This document shows positions 1 through 7,868 of a stretch of DNA of 64,000 nucleotides, piece by piece. Source of the DNA: Acidobacteriota bacterium (GTDB taxonomy: Bacteria > Acidobacteriota > Terriglobia > Bryobacterales > Bryobacteraceae); assembly GCA_016213775.1 (NCBI GenBank), contig JACQZR010000242.1:1-64000 (forward strand), read 5' to 3'. Under the pieces are notes generated by a model that worked only from the letters and a program-made list of their open reading frames with translations, did no database searches and was not told the DNA's origin. The translations under genes were made by a program, and so were the position numbers. Position 1 is the first letter of the stretch. Every line of letters starts with the position of its first letter.

Positions 1-67
1 CAAGATGCCGCGGATGGCAACAGCGGATTGTTTTGAGGTCGAGAATAAGGCGCGCAACGCGCGACGC

Positions 68-214
68 CTAGAACACCAGGCCGACCGCCTTTGAGGCGGC
101 CCAACTCATCAAGCCACCCGCTTCGCGGGGGGTGTCTGACTCTGCCCAACGCGCGTACATCTTATCTACCGCGGCTTGCCTGGCGGGAACTTTGTTCGGC
201 GTGGGGGTGTCCAT
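68..214 (-). CDS. possible small protein (48 aa), unrecognised
   Basis: A 48-codon minus-strand frame starts at ATG 214 and stops at 68. Its composition looks protein-like (rich in Ala, Lys and Arg, with a hydrophobic C-terminal end ASKAVGLVF), but no family is recognised. Its start would lie only about 10 bases from the divergent start of the ABC ATPase at 224, leaving no room for two ribosome sites and promoters unless one is misplaced. A short palindrome (CCGCCT-ttg-AGGCGG) lies inside its 3' end. It may be a chance frame; confidence is low. Confidence 0.25.
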   Translation of the reverse strand: MDTPTPNKVPARQAAVDKMYARWAESDTPREAGGLMSWAASKAVGLVF

Positions 215-223
215 TGCTACGAC

Positions 224-988
224 ATGCTCGAACTGCGCAACGTCTCCAAACACTTCAGCGGGATCGCCGCCGTCGACACTGTGTCTTTCCGGGCGCTGCC
301 AGGCGAAGTCACCGGATACCTTGGCCCCAACGGGTCGGGCAAATCCACGACTATGAAGATGATCGCCGGGCTGCTGCAAACTACGTCCGGGCGCATCTAC
401 TTTGAAAAAGACCCCATCGAGAGCGACCTCACCAGCTACAAACAGCGCATGGGGTACGTGCCCGAAGAGCCGCATCTCTATTCGCACCTCAGCGGACTCG
501 AGTATCTTATCATGGTTGGGCAGCTTCGCAACCTCCCGCAGCGTCTCACCAGCGATCGCATTGACGGGCTCCTGCATCTGTTCTCACTCCACGACGATCG
601 CCATGTCCCGATCTCGGCTTACTCGAAAGGCATGCGGCAGAAGGTGCTGCTGTCGGCGGCGCTGCTGCACAATCCCAGCCTGCTCCTGCTCGACGAGCCT
701 TTCTCGGGTCTGGATGTGGGTACGGGTCTGGTGCTGCGCAGTCTCATCCGGGAGCTTGCTTCACGGGGGAAGGTGGTCCTGTTCAGCTCACATGAACTGG
801 AAACGGTGGAGCGCGTCTGCAAGCACGTGGTCATTCTGCACAAAGGAAAAGTAGTGGCGGACGATTCCATCGAACACCTGCGCACGCTAATGTCCGCACC
901 GACGCTGGAGAAGATTTTCGAGCAGCTTGCGGTGGAGCAGGACACGTCCGCCATCTCCCGCAAGATCGCCGACCTGGTAGGCGCCTGA
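224..988 (+). CDS. ABC transporter ATP-binding protein
   Basis: This is the cytoplasmic ATPase of an ABC-2 type exporter, 254 aa. Walker A is GPNGSGKST at residues 34-42, the signature is an atypical YSKGMRQ near 133-139, and Walker B LLLLDEP is near 153-159, followed by the D-loop and the H-loop histidine in SSHELE. Length and motifs fit the CcmA-like drug/lipid exporter group. The ATG at 224 is chosen because the family begins with the short beta strand LELRNVSK; the frame stays open upstream to 176 but adds non-family residues. The stop is one base before the permease ATG at 990, so the two are surely one operon and one transporter. Confidence 0.93.
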   Translation: MLELRNVSKHFSGIAAVDTVSFRALPGEVTGYLGPNGSGKSTTMKMIAGLLQTTSGRIYFEKDPIESDLTSYKQRMGYVPEEPHLYSHLSGLEYLIMVGQLRNLPQRLTSDRIDGLLHLFSLHDDRHVPISAYSKGMRQKVLLSAALLHNPSLLLLDEPFSGLDVGTGLVLRSLIRELASRGKVVLFSSHELETVERVCKHVVILHKGKVVADDSIEHLRTLMSAPTLEKIFEQLAVEQDTSAISRKIADLVGA

Positions 989-989
989 C

Positions 990-3824
990 ATGACGAATCT
1001 CCAACTGCGTGTTCTGTACCGGCAGTTCCTCTTCCGTATCGTCGATCTGGAAGTGCTGTCCTCGCACGCGCAGGGCGATGCCACTAAGCTGCTGGGGCAG
1101 TTCGCGGGGCTGCTCGTATTCGTGAGCGCGACACTCTCGATTGCGGCGATGGCTGGGCCGCCGAAGAGTATCCCGGCCGGCCTGGCCTACGCCGCCACGA
1201 TGATCACCCAGCATTTCCTGATCGCCACAACCATGTTGATCGTCGGCATCTTCGCGGTACTCAGTTGGGACGCGACTTTCCCCGACCGGCGGGACGTGAT
1301 GGTGCTTGGGCCGCTGCCGGTGAGAGCGCGGACGATGTTCGCCGCCAAAGTCGCCGCCGTCGCCACTGCGCTCGGTCTCACGATTCTGCTGTTCCATTCC
1401 ATCATGGGGCTTGCGTGGCCGGCCTCGTTCGCCGGCAACGCACGGCCCGCGACACTTCCGGCCGTCGTCTTCCAGCCGACCCCGGCGCCGGTGCCGTTGC
1501 GCGACATCCAGAGCGTGATGGATGGGGATCTGCGGCAAGCGATCACCTCCGGCACGATCGCGCCAGGCACCGGTGCAGGGCTGTCGATCGGGGTGCTGCA
1601 ACGGGGCGAACGGCGGGTGTTTGCTTACGGAAGCGCGAAATCGGATTCGCTCTTTCAGATCGGGTCGATCTCGAAGACACTCACGTGCCTGATGCTCGCG
1701 CGCATGGTATCGGAAGGCGCGGTCCGGCTGGATCAGCCAGTGCGCGAACTGCTGCCTTCGGGGACGGTAGCGAAACCGGAAGGCCGCGAGATCACCCTGC
1801 TCGATCTGGCCACGCACACTTCCGGCCTTCCGCGGATGCCCTCCAATTTCCGCCCGGCCGACAGGTCGAATCCGTACGCCGATTACGACAGGCAGCGGCT
1901 CTATGCGTACCTCGCCAAACAAGGTGTCGCCAAACCTCCCGAGGCCATGTTTCTCTACAGCAACCTCGGGCTGGGTCTGCTGGGACACGCGCTGGCCGAG
2001 CGTGCCAACCGCAGCTATCCGGACCTTTTGCGGCAGCTTCTCACTGCCCCGCTGCTGATGCCCGATACGGTTGTGACGCTTTCCGATGAACAGCAATCGC
2101 GGTTTCTGCAGGGCTACAACGACAAGCAGCAGCCGATTCCGGCGTGGGATTTGGATGCCCTCGCGGGGGCTGGAGCCATTCGGTCCACGGCGTCCGACAT
2201 GCTCACCTACCTGGAAGCGAATCTGCATCCGGAGAAGCACACACCGCTCGCCGGGGCGTTGGCTGTGTCGCAGCGGCTACGCGCTAACGCGTCCGCCGGC
2301 AATGCGATCGCGCTCGGCTGGATGTACAACCCCGATTCGGGCAGCTACTCTCATGGCGGCGCAACCGCGGGCCACACGGCATACGCCTGGTTCCATCCGG
2401 CGAGCGATTCCGCCGCCGTCGTGCTGCTCAACACCGGCCCCAACTTTCTGCTTACCACGGAGATGGTCGGCGAACACATTCGCCAGCGGCTTTCCGGCCA
2501 ACCGGCGCTATCGCTGGAAACGGTGTTCATTCCCGCGCCCGCTGGATTGGCCAGCGTGGTGCGGTCGTATCTGGCCTACTGGTTCACTATGTTCGCCGCG
2601 GGCGTCTTTGTTTACGGAGCGGTGTTGGGTGTGCAGGGACTGGCGGCGCAGGTTCTGCCGCGATGGTTGTTTCTGCGGGCTTCGGGCTTTCTGCAAATGA
2701 TGGCATTCTGCATCATCATGGCCGTCTACTTCCTCCAACCGGGGCTCGGTGGGCTCAACGATCTCACCGTGTCGACAACCTGGCGCGTTATCCACTTGCT
2801 CCCCTCGTATTGGTTCCTCGGGCTGTATCAACAGTGCAACGGCACGCTTCATCCCGCGCTGGCGCCGCTGGCGTCGCGAGCCTGGATCGGGCTTTCGGTT
2901 GTGATTTGCGTTACAGCCGCCGCGTACGCGCTGGCCTACTGGCGTACGCTTCGTCAGATAGTGGAAGAGCCCGATATCGTGCCAGGTGCGCGCCGTCTTG
3001 GCTGGCTGCCGCGTTTTGGGGGAAACGTCCAGACCGCCATTGGACAGTTCAGCATTCGGACGCTCGTCCGCAGCCGCCAGCACCGCATGATCCTCGCGCT
3101 CTATCTGGGCGTGGGACTCGCCGTGACGAGCCTTGTGCTAAAGGACCCGATGGCGCGCCGCCAGTTTGAGGACGCGGCAACGGACAATCCGTGGCGTATG
3201 GCAAGCGTGGCACTTTGGATTGCGAGCATCATGGTGATGCTCCTGTCGGTCCTTGGCACTCGCGTTGTCTTCGCACTTCCGCTCGATGTGCGCGCCAATT
3301 GGATTTTTCGGATCACGGGGATTCGCGACGGCCCGGGCACGCTCGCGGCGAGCCGGCGTTCGCTGTGGCTGCTTGCGGTGGCCCCCGTTGTGTTGATGGA
3401 AGCGCTGGTGTGTTACTGGCTCTGGCCATCGTGGCAAACCGTCGTGCATCTGATGGCGCTCACCATACTCGGGATGATCTTCGCGGAGCTCTGCCTGCTG
3501 CGGCTCTGGAAGATCCCGTTCACCTGCTCCTACCTTCCCGGCCAAACACGGTGGCACTTCCTCCTGCTCGGCATTGCCGGCGTGGTCCACGGCAGCGTCA
3601 ATGCCGTCTTATTGGAACGGAGTGCATTGCGTTACCCGGCGGCGATTGCCGCAATGTTCGCCGTGCTGGCGACGGTCTATGCCGCGGCACGGTGGCGGGT
3701 GCTGCGGCGCGTGGCTGGTGATTCGCACGAACTGCGTTTTGAGGAGGAGGAGGACCCAACGGTGCAGAGGTTGGGGCTGAATCGCGACGGAGTGCTGGCG
3801 CTGGAGCCGCCGCGGATCGGATAA
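990..3824 (+). CDS. ABC transporter permease with embedded beta-lactamase-like serine hydrolase domain
   Basis: This 944-residue protein is a chimera. Residues 1-150 hold about three membrane helices of an ABC-2 type permease. Residues ~165-510 form a class C beta-lactamase/DD-peptidase-like domain with the nucleophile motif S226-I-S-K229, the second motif Y323-S-N325 and H455-G-G457 in place of KTG. Residues ~520-900 resume the permease with around eight further helices. With N-in topology and three preceding helices the hydrolase lies outside the cytoplasm, where it could act on peptidoglycan, esters or peptides. The frame is open throughout and all catalytic motifs are intact, so this is not a sequencing fusion of two genes in different frames. 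It pairs with the ATPase one base upstream. Substrate and direction are unknown. Confidence 0.88.
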   Translation: MTNLQLRVLYRQFLFRIVDLEVLSSHAQGDATKLLGQFAGLLVFVSATLSIAAMAGPPKSIPAGLAYAATMITQHFLIATTMLIVGIFAVLSWDATFPDRRDVMVLGPLPVRARTMFAAKVAAVATALGLTILLFHSIMGLAWPASFAGNARPATLPAVVFQPTPAPVPLRDIQSVMDGDLRQAITSGTIAPGTGAGLSIGVLQRGERRVFAYGSAKSDSLFQIGSISKTLTCLMLARMVSEGAVRLDQPVRELLPSGTVAKPEGREITLLDLATHTSGLPRMPSNFRPADRSNPYADYDRQRLYAYLAKQGVAKPPEAMFLYSNLGLGLLGHALAERANRSYPDLLRQLLTAPLLMPDTVVTLSDEQQSRFLQGYNDKQQPIPAWDLDALAGAGAIRSTASDMLTYLEANLHPEKHTPLAGALAVSQRLRANASAGNAIALGWMYNPDSGSYSHGGATAGHTAYAWFHPASDSAAVVLLNTGPNFLLTTEMVGEHIRQRLSGQPALSLETVFIPAPAGLASVVRSYLAYWFTMFAAGVFVYGAVLGVQGLAAQVLPRWLFLRASGFLQMMAFCIIMAVYFLQPGLGGLNDLTVSTTWRVIHLLPSYWFLGLYQQCNGTLHPALAPLASRAWIGLSVVICVTAAAYALAYWRTLRQIVEEPDIVPGARRLGWLPRFGGNVQTAIGQFSIRTLVRSRQHRMILALYLGVGLAVTSLVLKDPMARRQFEDAATDNPWRMASVALWIASIMVMLLSVLGTRVVFALPLDVRANWIFRITGIRDGPGTLAASRRSLWLLAVAPVVLMEALVCYWLWPSWQTVVHLMALTILGMIFAELCLLRLWKIPFTCSYLPGQTRWHFLLLGIAGVVHGSVNAVLLERSALRYPAAIAAMFAVLATVYAAARWRVLRRVAGDSHELRFEEEEDPTVQRLGLNRDGVLALEPPRIG

Positions 3825-3936
3825 ACAAACAGCTAAACACGGCGTCAGAATAGTGCTACCTGATGCCGAAACCTCGGATGCGGCTACGCCGGAAAGCCAC
3901 AGACACTTGCTGCCCCGCTCGGGATATGGTGTATGT

Positions 3937-4282
3937 ATGACTGTCGAAGCCATCAAGGAGGCGATTGCTGGGTTGCCTGAGGATGACCGTCACCGGGCGG
4001 ACGAGGTACAGCCCTGGTCGACAAAGGGAGACGCCAAATTGCTGAGGGCAATGCGAAGCCAACGGAAGAAGGGTTCGCGAAACGGCACCTCCCTCGGCCA
4101 AACAACACGCGATCTTAATGAAGAACCCTCGCCACCCTTCGCTTCGACTGAAACCCGTAGGCGAATTCTGGTCAGCGCGCGTTAACGACGCCTATCGAGC
4201 TTTGGCTGTTCGTGAGGGGAACACCTTCACGTGGTTCTGGATCGGTACACATGAAGATTACGAGCGGTTGCTCACCGACTGA
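3937..4282 (+). pseudogene. decayed toxin-antitoxin module (antitoxin + RelE/ParE-like toxin remnant)
   Basis: ATG 3937 opens with MTVEAIKEAIAGLPEDDRHR, a start typical of small addiction-module antitoxins. The antitoxin-like C-terminus (GFAKRHLPRPNNTRS, stop 4116-4118) continues in a different frame, so the gene has a frameshift or internal deletion. Overlapping that stop, ATG 4118 begins a 54-aa reading KNPRHPSLRLK...FTWFWIGTHEDYERLL, which is the C-terminal half of a RelE/ParE-type toxin; the N-terminal half of the toxin fold is missing. Both partners are therefore broken and the locus is read as a relic. Frames were followed by eye. Confidence 0.7.
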
Positions 4283-4316
4283 CAACCAGCCACCAAGGTC
4301 ACGCCCCGGAAGAAAG

Positions 4317-5459
4317 CTAGCAATCCACCCAGGCCCGCTTTTCGGCGCTTTCTGCCACCTTGCCGAGCAGGTGCATGCCCCACAAACCTTCCTCAAACGT
4401 CGGGTAGTCCACCGGAGCGGACGGATCGGCCACCTTCGCATAGAAGCGCTTGAAGACCTGCTTGTGGCAATCGTCGTAGCCTTCGCTGTGGCCGCCCGGC
4501 AGATCAGCGAATCCGGCCGCCGCTTTGTGCAACAGCGACGGGTCCTTAATGATGATCTGATTCGGTGTATTGCGGTTGCCGATCCAGAGCTCGTCCGGCC
4601 GTTCCTGGTTCCACATGACACCGCACTTGCTTCCAAACACTTCAATCTGGAAACGGTTTTTGCAGCCAGCCGACATCTGGCTGACGGTATAGCATCCGCG
4701 TGCGCGATCGCCGAGGCGAAGCAGCACTGCGCCGAAGTCCTCCGTGTCGATTGGGATGTTGTCGTAATCCTCCGGCGAGAGCGTCTTTCCGGTGAACGTC
4801 TCCACGGCGAACTTCGGCCGCTTGCGCGAGGCGTGGAAAGTGGCGAGGTCGGCGCAGAGGGCGGTGATCTTGAGCCCCGTGATGTGTTGGATCATGTCCA
4901 TCCAGTGCGACCCGATATCGCCGACAGCACGTAGCGCGCCATTGGACGCACGCTCGACGCGCCAGTTGTAATCGGTGTCGTAGAGCAGCCAGTCCTGCGA
5001 ATACGTGCCCTGCACGATGAGAATCTCGCCGAGTTCGCCGGCGGCGATCATCTGGCGGATATGCTGGACGACGGGATAGTAGCGCAGGTTGTGCTGGACG
5101 CAGTTTGGAACGCCGGTCTTCTTTGCCACCGTCACCATTTGCCGTGCCTCGTCCTCACTCAGGCAGAGCGGCTTCTCGCAGATGACGGCCTTGCCGGCTT
5201 CCATCGCCGCTATGGAAACGGGGGCATGCAGCGCGTTGGGCGTCAGCACGTGGACGGCGTCGATGGATTTGTCTTCCAGCAGCGTGCGGTAATCGCCGGT
5301 GGCACGTTCGACACTGATCGAATCAGCAAACGCGCGAGCGGTGGGCTCGTCAATGCTGGCCACAGCGGCGATTTCCACATGGCCGACGCGGCGTACCTGT
5401 TCCGAATGCACCTTGCCCATGAAGCCGGTGCCGATGATGGCGGTTCTCACTTTGCGCAT
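4317..5459 (-). CDS. Gfo/Idh/MocA family NAD(P)-dependent oxidoreductase
   Basis: This 380-aa cytoplasmic sugar or cyclitol dehydrogenase has an N-terminal Rossmann fold (MRKVRTAIIGTGFMGKVH, with the GxGxxG-type turn at about residues 10-15), the family EKP motif in ICEKPLCLS and a C-terminal GFO_IDH_MocA substrate domain with conserved GxHxxD-like residues (IGSHWMDM). The frame is open to 5606, but ATG 5459 fits the family start and is preceded by an AGAGGA ribosome site. The substrate cannot be told from sequence. It is convergent with the toxin-antitoxin relic and divergent from the small membrane protein at 5557. Confidence 0.92.
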   Translation of the reverse strand: MRKVRTAIIGTGFMGKVHSEQVRRVGHVEIAAVASIDEPTARAFADSISVERATGDYRTLLEDKSIDAVHVLTPNALHAPVSIAAMEAGKAVICEKPLCLSEDEARQMVTVAKKTGVPNCVQHNLRYYPVVQHIRQMIAAGELGEILIVQGTYSQDWLLYDTDYNWRVERASNGALRAVGDIGSHWMDMIQHITGLKITALCADLATFHASRKRPKFAVETFTGKTLSPEDYDNIPIDTEDFGAVLLRLGDRARGCYTVSQMSAGCKNRFQIEVFGSKCGVMWNQERPDELWIGNRNTPNQIIIKDPSLLHKAAAGFADLPGGHSEGYDDCHKQVFKRFYAKVADPSAPVDYPTFEEGLWGMHLLGKVAESAEKRAWVDC

Positions 5460-5556
5460 GAAGCGGGTTCCTCTTTCTGAGAATCTTTCTGAGATGATCG
5501 GGATGGCGGAAATGCCAAAACACACTCTACCGCAATTGTTGTTAGACTGAAAGCCG

Positions 5557-5829
5557 ATGCGACTACGCATCCGGCTGTCCGAGGGTCCAAGGATCAAGCG
5601 AACCACGGGGAAGAACCGTCATTTGGCGGACGCGGCGTCGGCGCTGCTGACTCCCGCGGCTGTACTGGCGGCGGTCTTGGCCATCTGGCGTATCTGCGCG
5701 GGGCTCAACATCGCCGGTGAGTTCGCGATTCGCGACGGGCCGTTTTCTCACTGGTGGACTTGGCTTGCGGTGGCGCTGCTGCTGCAAGGATCCGCGTTAA
5801 TGCTGGCGCGTTACGGTTCCGGAAGATAG
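5557..5829 (+). CDS. small two-helix membrane protein, unknown function
   Basis: A 90-aa protein with a basic N-terminus and two predicted membrane helices (around residues 25-48, Ala/Leu/Val rich, and 65-85, WTWLAVALLLQGSALML). No family is recognised. It ends 12 bases before the DUF4159 gene on the same strand, so the two are probably cotranscribed. The ribosome site is weak (GAAAG a few bases upstream). It may help anchor or assemble the DUF4159 protein; that is inference from position only. Confidence 0.6.
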   Translation: MRLRIRLSEGPRIKRTTGKNRHLADAASALLTPAAVLAAVLAIWRICAGLNIAGEFAIRDGPFSHWWTWLAVALLLQGSALMLARYGSGR

Positions 5830-5841
5830 CATGCTACCCTT

Positions 5842-6693
5842 ATGTCCAGAATGCTGAGGAAACGCTGGCTACTGGCGACGAGTGCGTTTCTGGCTGCGCT
5901 GCACCTGCTGGGTGCAGCACTCCCGCAGCCGTTCCGCGTCTACCCCGGGTTTGAACACATGGGCGACCGGTTCCCGCCCGATTACCAGGAACAGACGGAA
6001 TGGGTCTTTGCGCGGCTGATGTATCCGGCAAATACGAGCGGAGGCATGGGATTTCGCGGGCGGCGCGGAGGCGGCGAATGGCAGTATGGCCGGTCGTACT
6101 GGACGATGGACTATCCCAAATCGGACCGCACCTGCGCGCAGTTGCTGCGGCGCCTGACACGGGTTCACGCGCGTTCTGTTGAGCAGCCGGTGAATCTGGA
6201 AGACGGAGACGATGTCTATTATTGGCCCTGGATGTATGGCGTGGAAGTGGGCCACATGGATCTTACCCAGGAGCAGGCGCAGAAGCTGCGCGAATACCTG
6301 CTTCGCGGTGGTTTTCTGATGGTGGACGATTTCCACGGCACCTACGAATATGATGTGTTTCAGGCGAACATGGCGCGGGTCTTTCCGGACCGGCCCATTG
6401 TCGAGATCGACAACAAAGACCAGATTTTCCACGTGATCTACAATCTGGACGACCGCTATCAGGTGCCCGGCGCACAGTACCTGCAGACGGGGCGGGTCTA
6501 CGAGTGGGACGGGATCACGGCGCACTGGCGCGGCATCTACGACGACCGCGGGCGCATCATGGTGGCCATCTGCCACAACATGGACCTGGGCGATTCCTGG
6601 GAGTGGGCCGATCAGCCCGAATATCCGGAGAAGTATTCGGCGCTGGGCATTCGCATCGCCATCAATTACATCGCTTACGCAATGACGCACTAG
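5842..6693 (+). CDS. DUF4159 domain-containing secreted protein
   Basis: This 283-aa protein has an N-terminal hydrophobic segment (residues 8-28, LLATSAFLAALHLLGAALP) that is likely a signal peptide or anchor, followed by a DUF4159 domain. That domain is common in Acidobacteriota, Planctomycetota and Bacteroidota and has a glutamine-amidotransferase-like fold without a demonstrated activity. Visible family features are the YPGF...Y/FARLMYP start, the DYPKSDR segment, LREYLLRGGFLMVDDFHG and the closing NYIAYAMTH. In other genomes it sits with MoxR/DUF58 genes; that context is absent here, where only the small membrane protein precedes it. Confidence 0.85.
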   Translation: MSRMLRKRWLLATSAFLAALHLLGAALPQPFRVYPGFEHMGDRFPPDYQEQTEWVFARLMYPANTSGGMGFRGRRGGGEWQYGRSYWTMDYPKSDRTCAQLLRRLTRVHARSVEQPVNLEDGDDVYYWPWMYGVEVGHMDLTQEQAQKLREYLLRGGFLMVDDFHGTYEYDVFQANMARVFPDRPIVEIDNKDQIFHVIYNLDDRYQVPGAQYLQTGRVYEWDGITAHWRGIYDDRGRIMVAICHNMDLGDSWEWADQPEYPEKYSALGIRIAINYIAYAMTH

Positions 6694-6808
6694 CGGCGGC
6701 CTCTGGAGAAGGAATCAACTGGGGAATACCCTGGATTCGCGCGTTTATTGACTCGACGCCTCCCCCGGGCGTGGGCACGCGGCGTTTCTGGTATCTTCAA
6801 AGATCCGC

Positions 6809-7798
6809 ATGTCTGACGCCGTTACGGTTGGTTACCTCGAGGTCTACCTCGATGGGCAAACGCAGAGGTTCGCGCTGGGGGAACATCTGATCTGCCGCAT
6901 CGGCAGAGCCACGCGCAATACCATGGCTCTGGCGAGCTCGCAGGTGTCGCGCGATCATGCGCTGGCCGATTGTCCCAATGGCCGCGATTGCTACATCACC
7001 GATCTCGGAAGCCTGAACGGAACGCACGTGAATGGCTCGCGCATCACTGCGCCCTGCCGGCTGGCGGATGGCGATCTGATCAGCATCGGAGAGTTCCGTA
7101 TCGGCTTCCGGAGCATGATCGAGGAGAACACCGACCCGAGCGAGAATCCCCTGACCGAGACCCAGGTGAAGTACGTGAACGCCGAGATTACCGTGCTGGT
7201 TGCCGACATTGTCGGGTTCACGGAGCTGTCGCAGGAACTCAGCGCGGAGAAGCTGGCCGAAATCGTCGGAGGCTTTCACCGGGAAAGCGGTGCTCTCCTG
7301 CAAACGCAGGGAGCGTGGGGGCAGAAGTTCATTGGGGACGCGGTGATGGCGATCTGGGTGCATCACAATGAGGCGCATGGATCGCAGTTTGTGCGCCACG
7401 CGATGATGAGCGCCTATAGCATTGCCGGTATTGCCGAATGCCTCCAGCAGCGGCATCAACTGGAGAATCCGGTCCGGTTGGCGGCGGCGCTCAATTCCGG
7501 GTTTGCCTCCATGGGGAATCTGGGTAGTGACGCGGCGGCGGATTACACGGCGCTTGGCGACACCGTGAACAAGGCTTTCCGGCTCGAGGCGGCGACGCGA
7601 GAGGTTGGCTGCGAGCTGCTCCTGGGTCTGGCCTCGTACAACCACTTTGAGACAGCCGATCGCGAGGCAATGGCGCCGTTTTTGAAGCGCCAGGAGGTTG
7701 AGTTGAGAGGGTACTCCGCGCCCGTTTCCGCTTATTCCCTTTCGTTTGAGGATTTGCGGCTGCTGCTGCGGCAGGGCAAGCGGACGATTCCGATGTAA
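6809..7798 (+). CDS. FHA domain-containing class III adenylate/guanylate cyclase
   Basis: A 329-aa cytoplasmic protein. Residues ~24-100 form an FHA phosphothreonine-binding domain (IGRATRN, SRDHA, LGSLNGTHVNG with the usual Gly-Arg, Ser-x-x-His and Asn residues). Residues ~125-290 form a class III nucleotide cyclase domain with metal-binding D133 (LVADIVGF) and D177 (GDAVMAIW), K173 as the candidate purine-selecting lysine, and an Asn/Arg pair in GDTVNKAFRLEA as transition-state residues. All catalytic residues are present, so it should make cAMP, with activity linked to Ser/Thr phosphorylation. The partner kinase is not in this window. No strong ribosome site is seen before ATG 6809. Confidence 0.9.
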   Translation: MSDAVTVGYLEVYLDGQTQRFALGEHLICRIGRATRNTMALASSQVSRDHALADCPNGRDCYITDLGSLNGTHVNGSRITAPCRLADGDLISIGEFRIGFRSMIEENTDPSENPLTETQVKYVNAEITVLVADIVGFTELSQELSAEKLAEIVGGFHRESGALLQTQGAWGQKFIGDAVMAIWVHHNEAHGSQFVRHAMMSAYSIAGIAECLQQRHQLENPVRLAAALNSGFASMGNLGSDAAADYTALGDTVNKAFRLEAATREVGCELLLGLASYNHFETADREAMAPFLKRQEVELRGYSAPVSAYSLSFEDLRLLLRQGKRTIPM

Positions 7799-7868
7799 CA
7801 ATCCGCCCCGGCTTGGCAGCCAACGTGCAGCTACTCTGCAAGTTTCTGCTTTCAGTGAGGTCTTTGAC

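Noticed and set aside
831-2240. Long open frame on the minus strand opposite the ABC permease
   Set aside because: Its translation is Arg/Pro/Gln-rich without any family motif and lies wholly under a well supported plus-strand gene; it is typical of antisense frames in GC-rich DNA.
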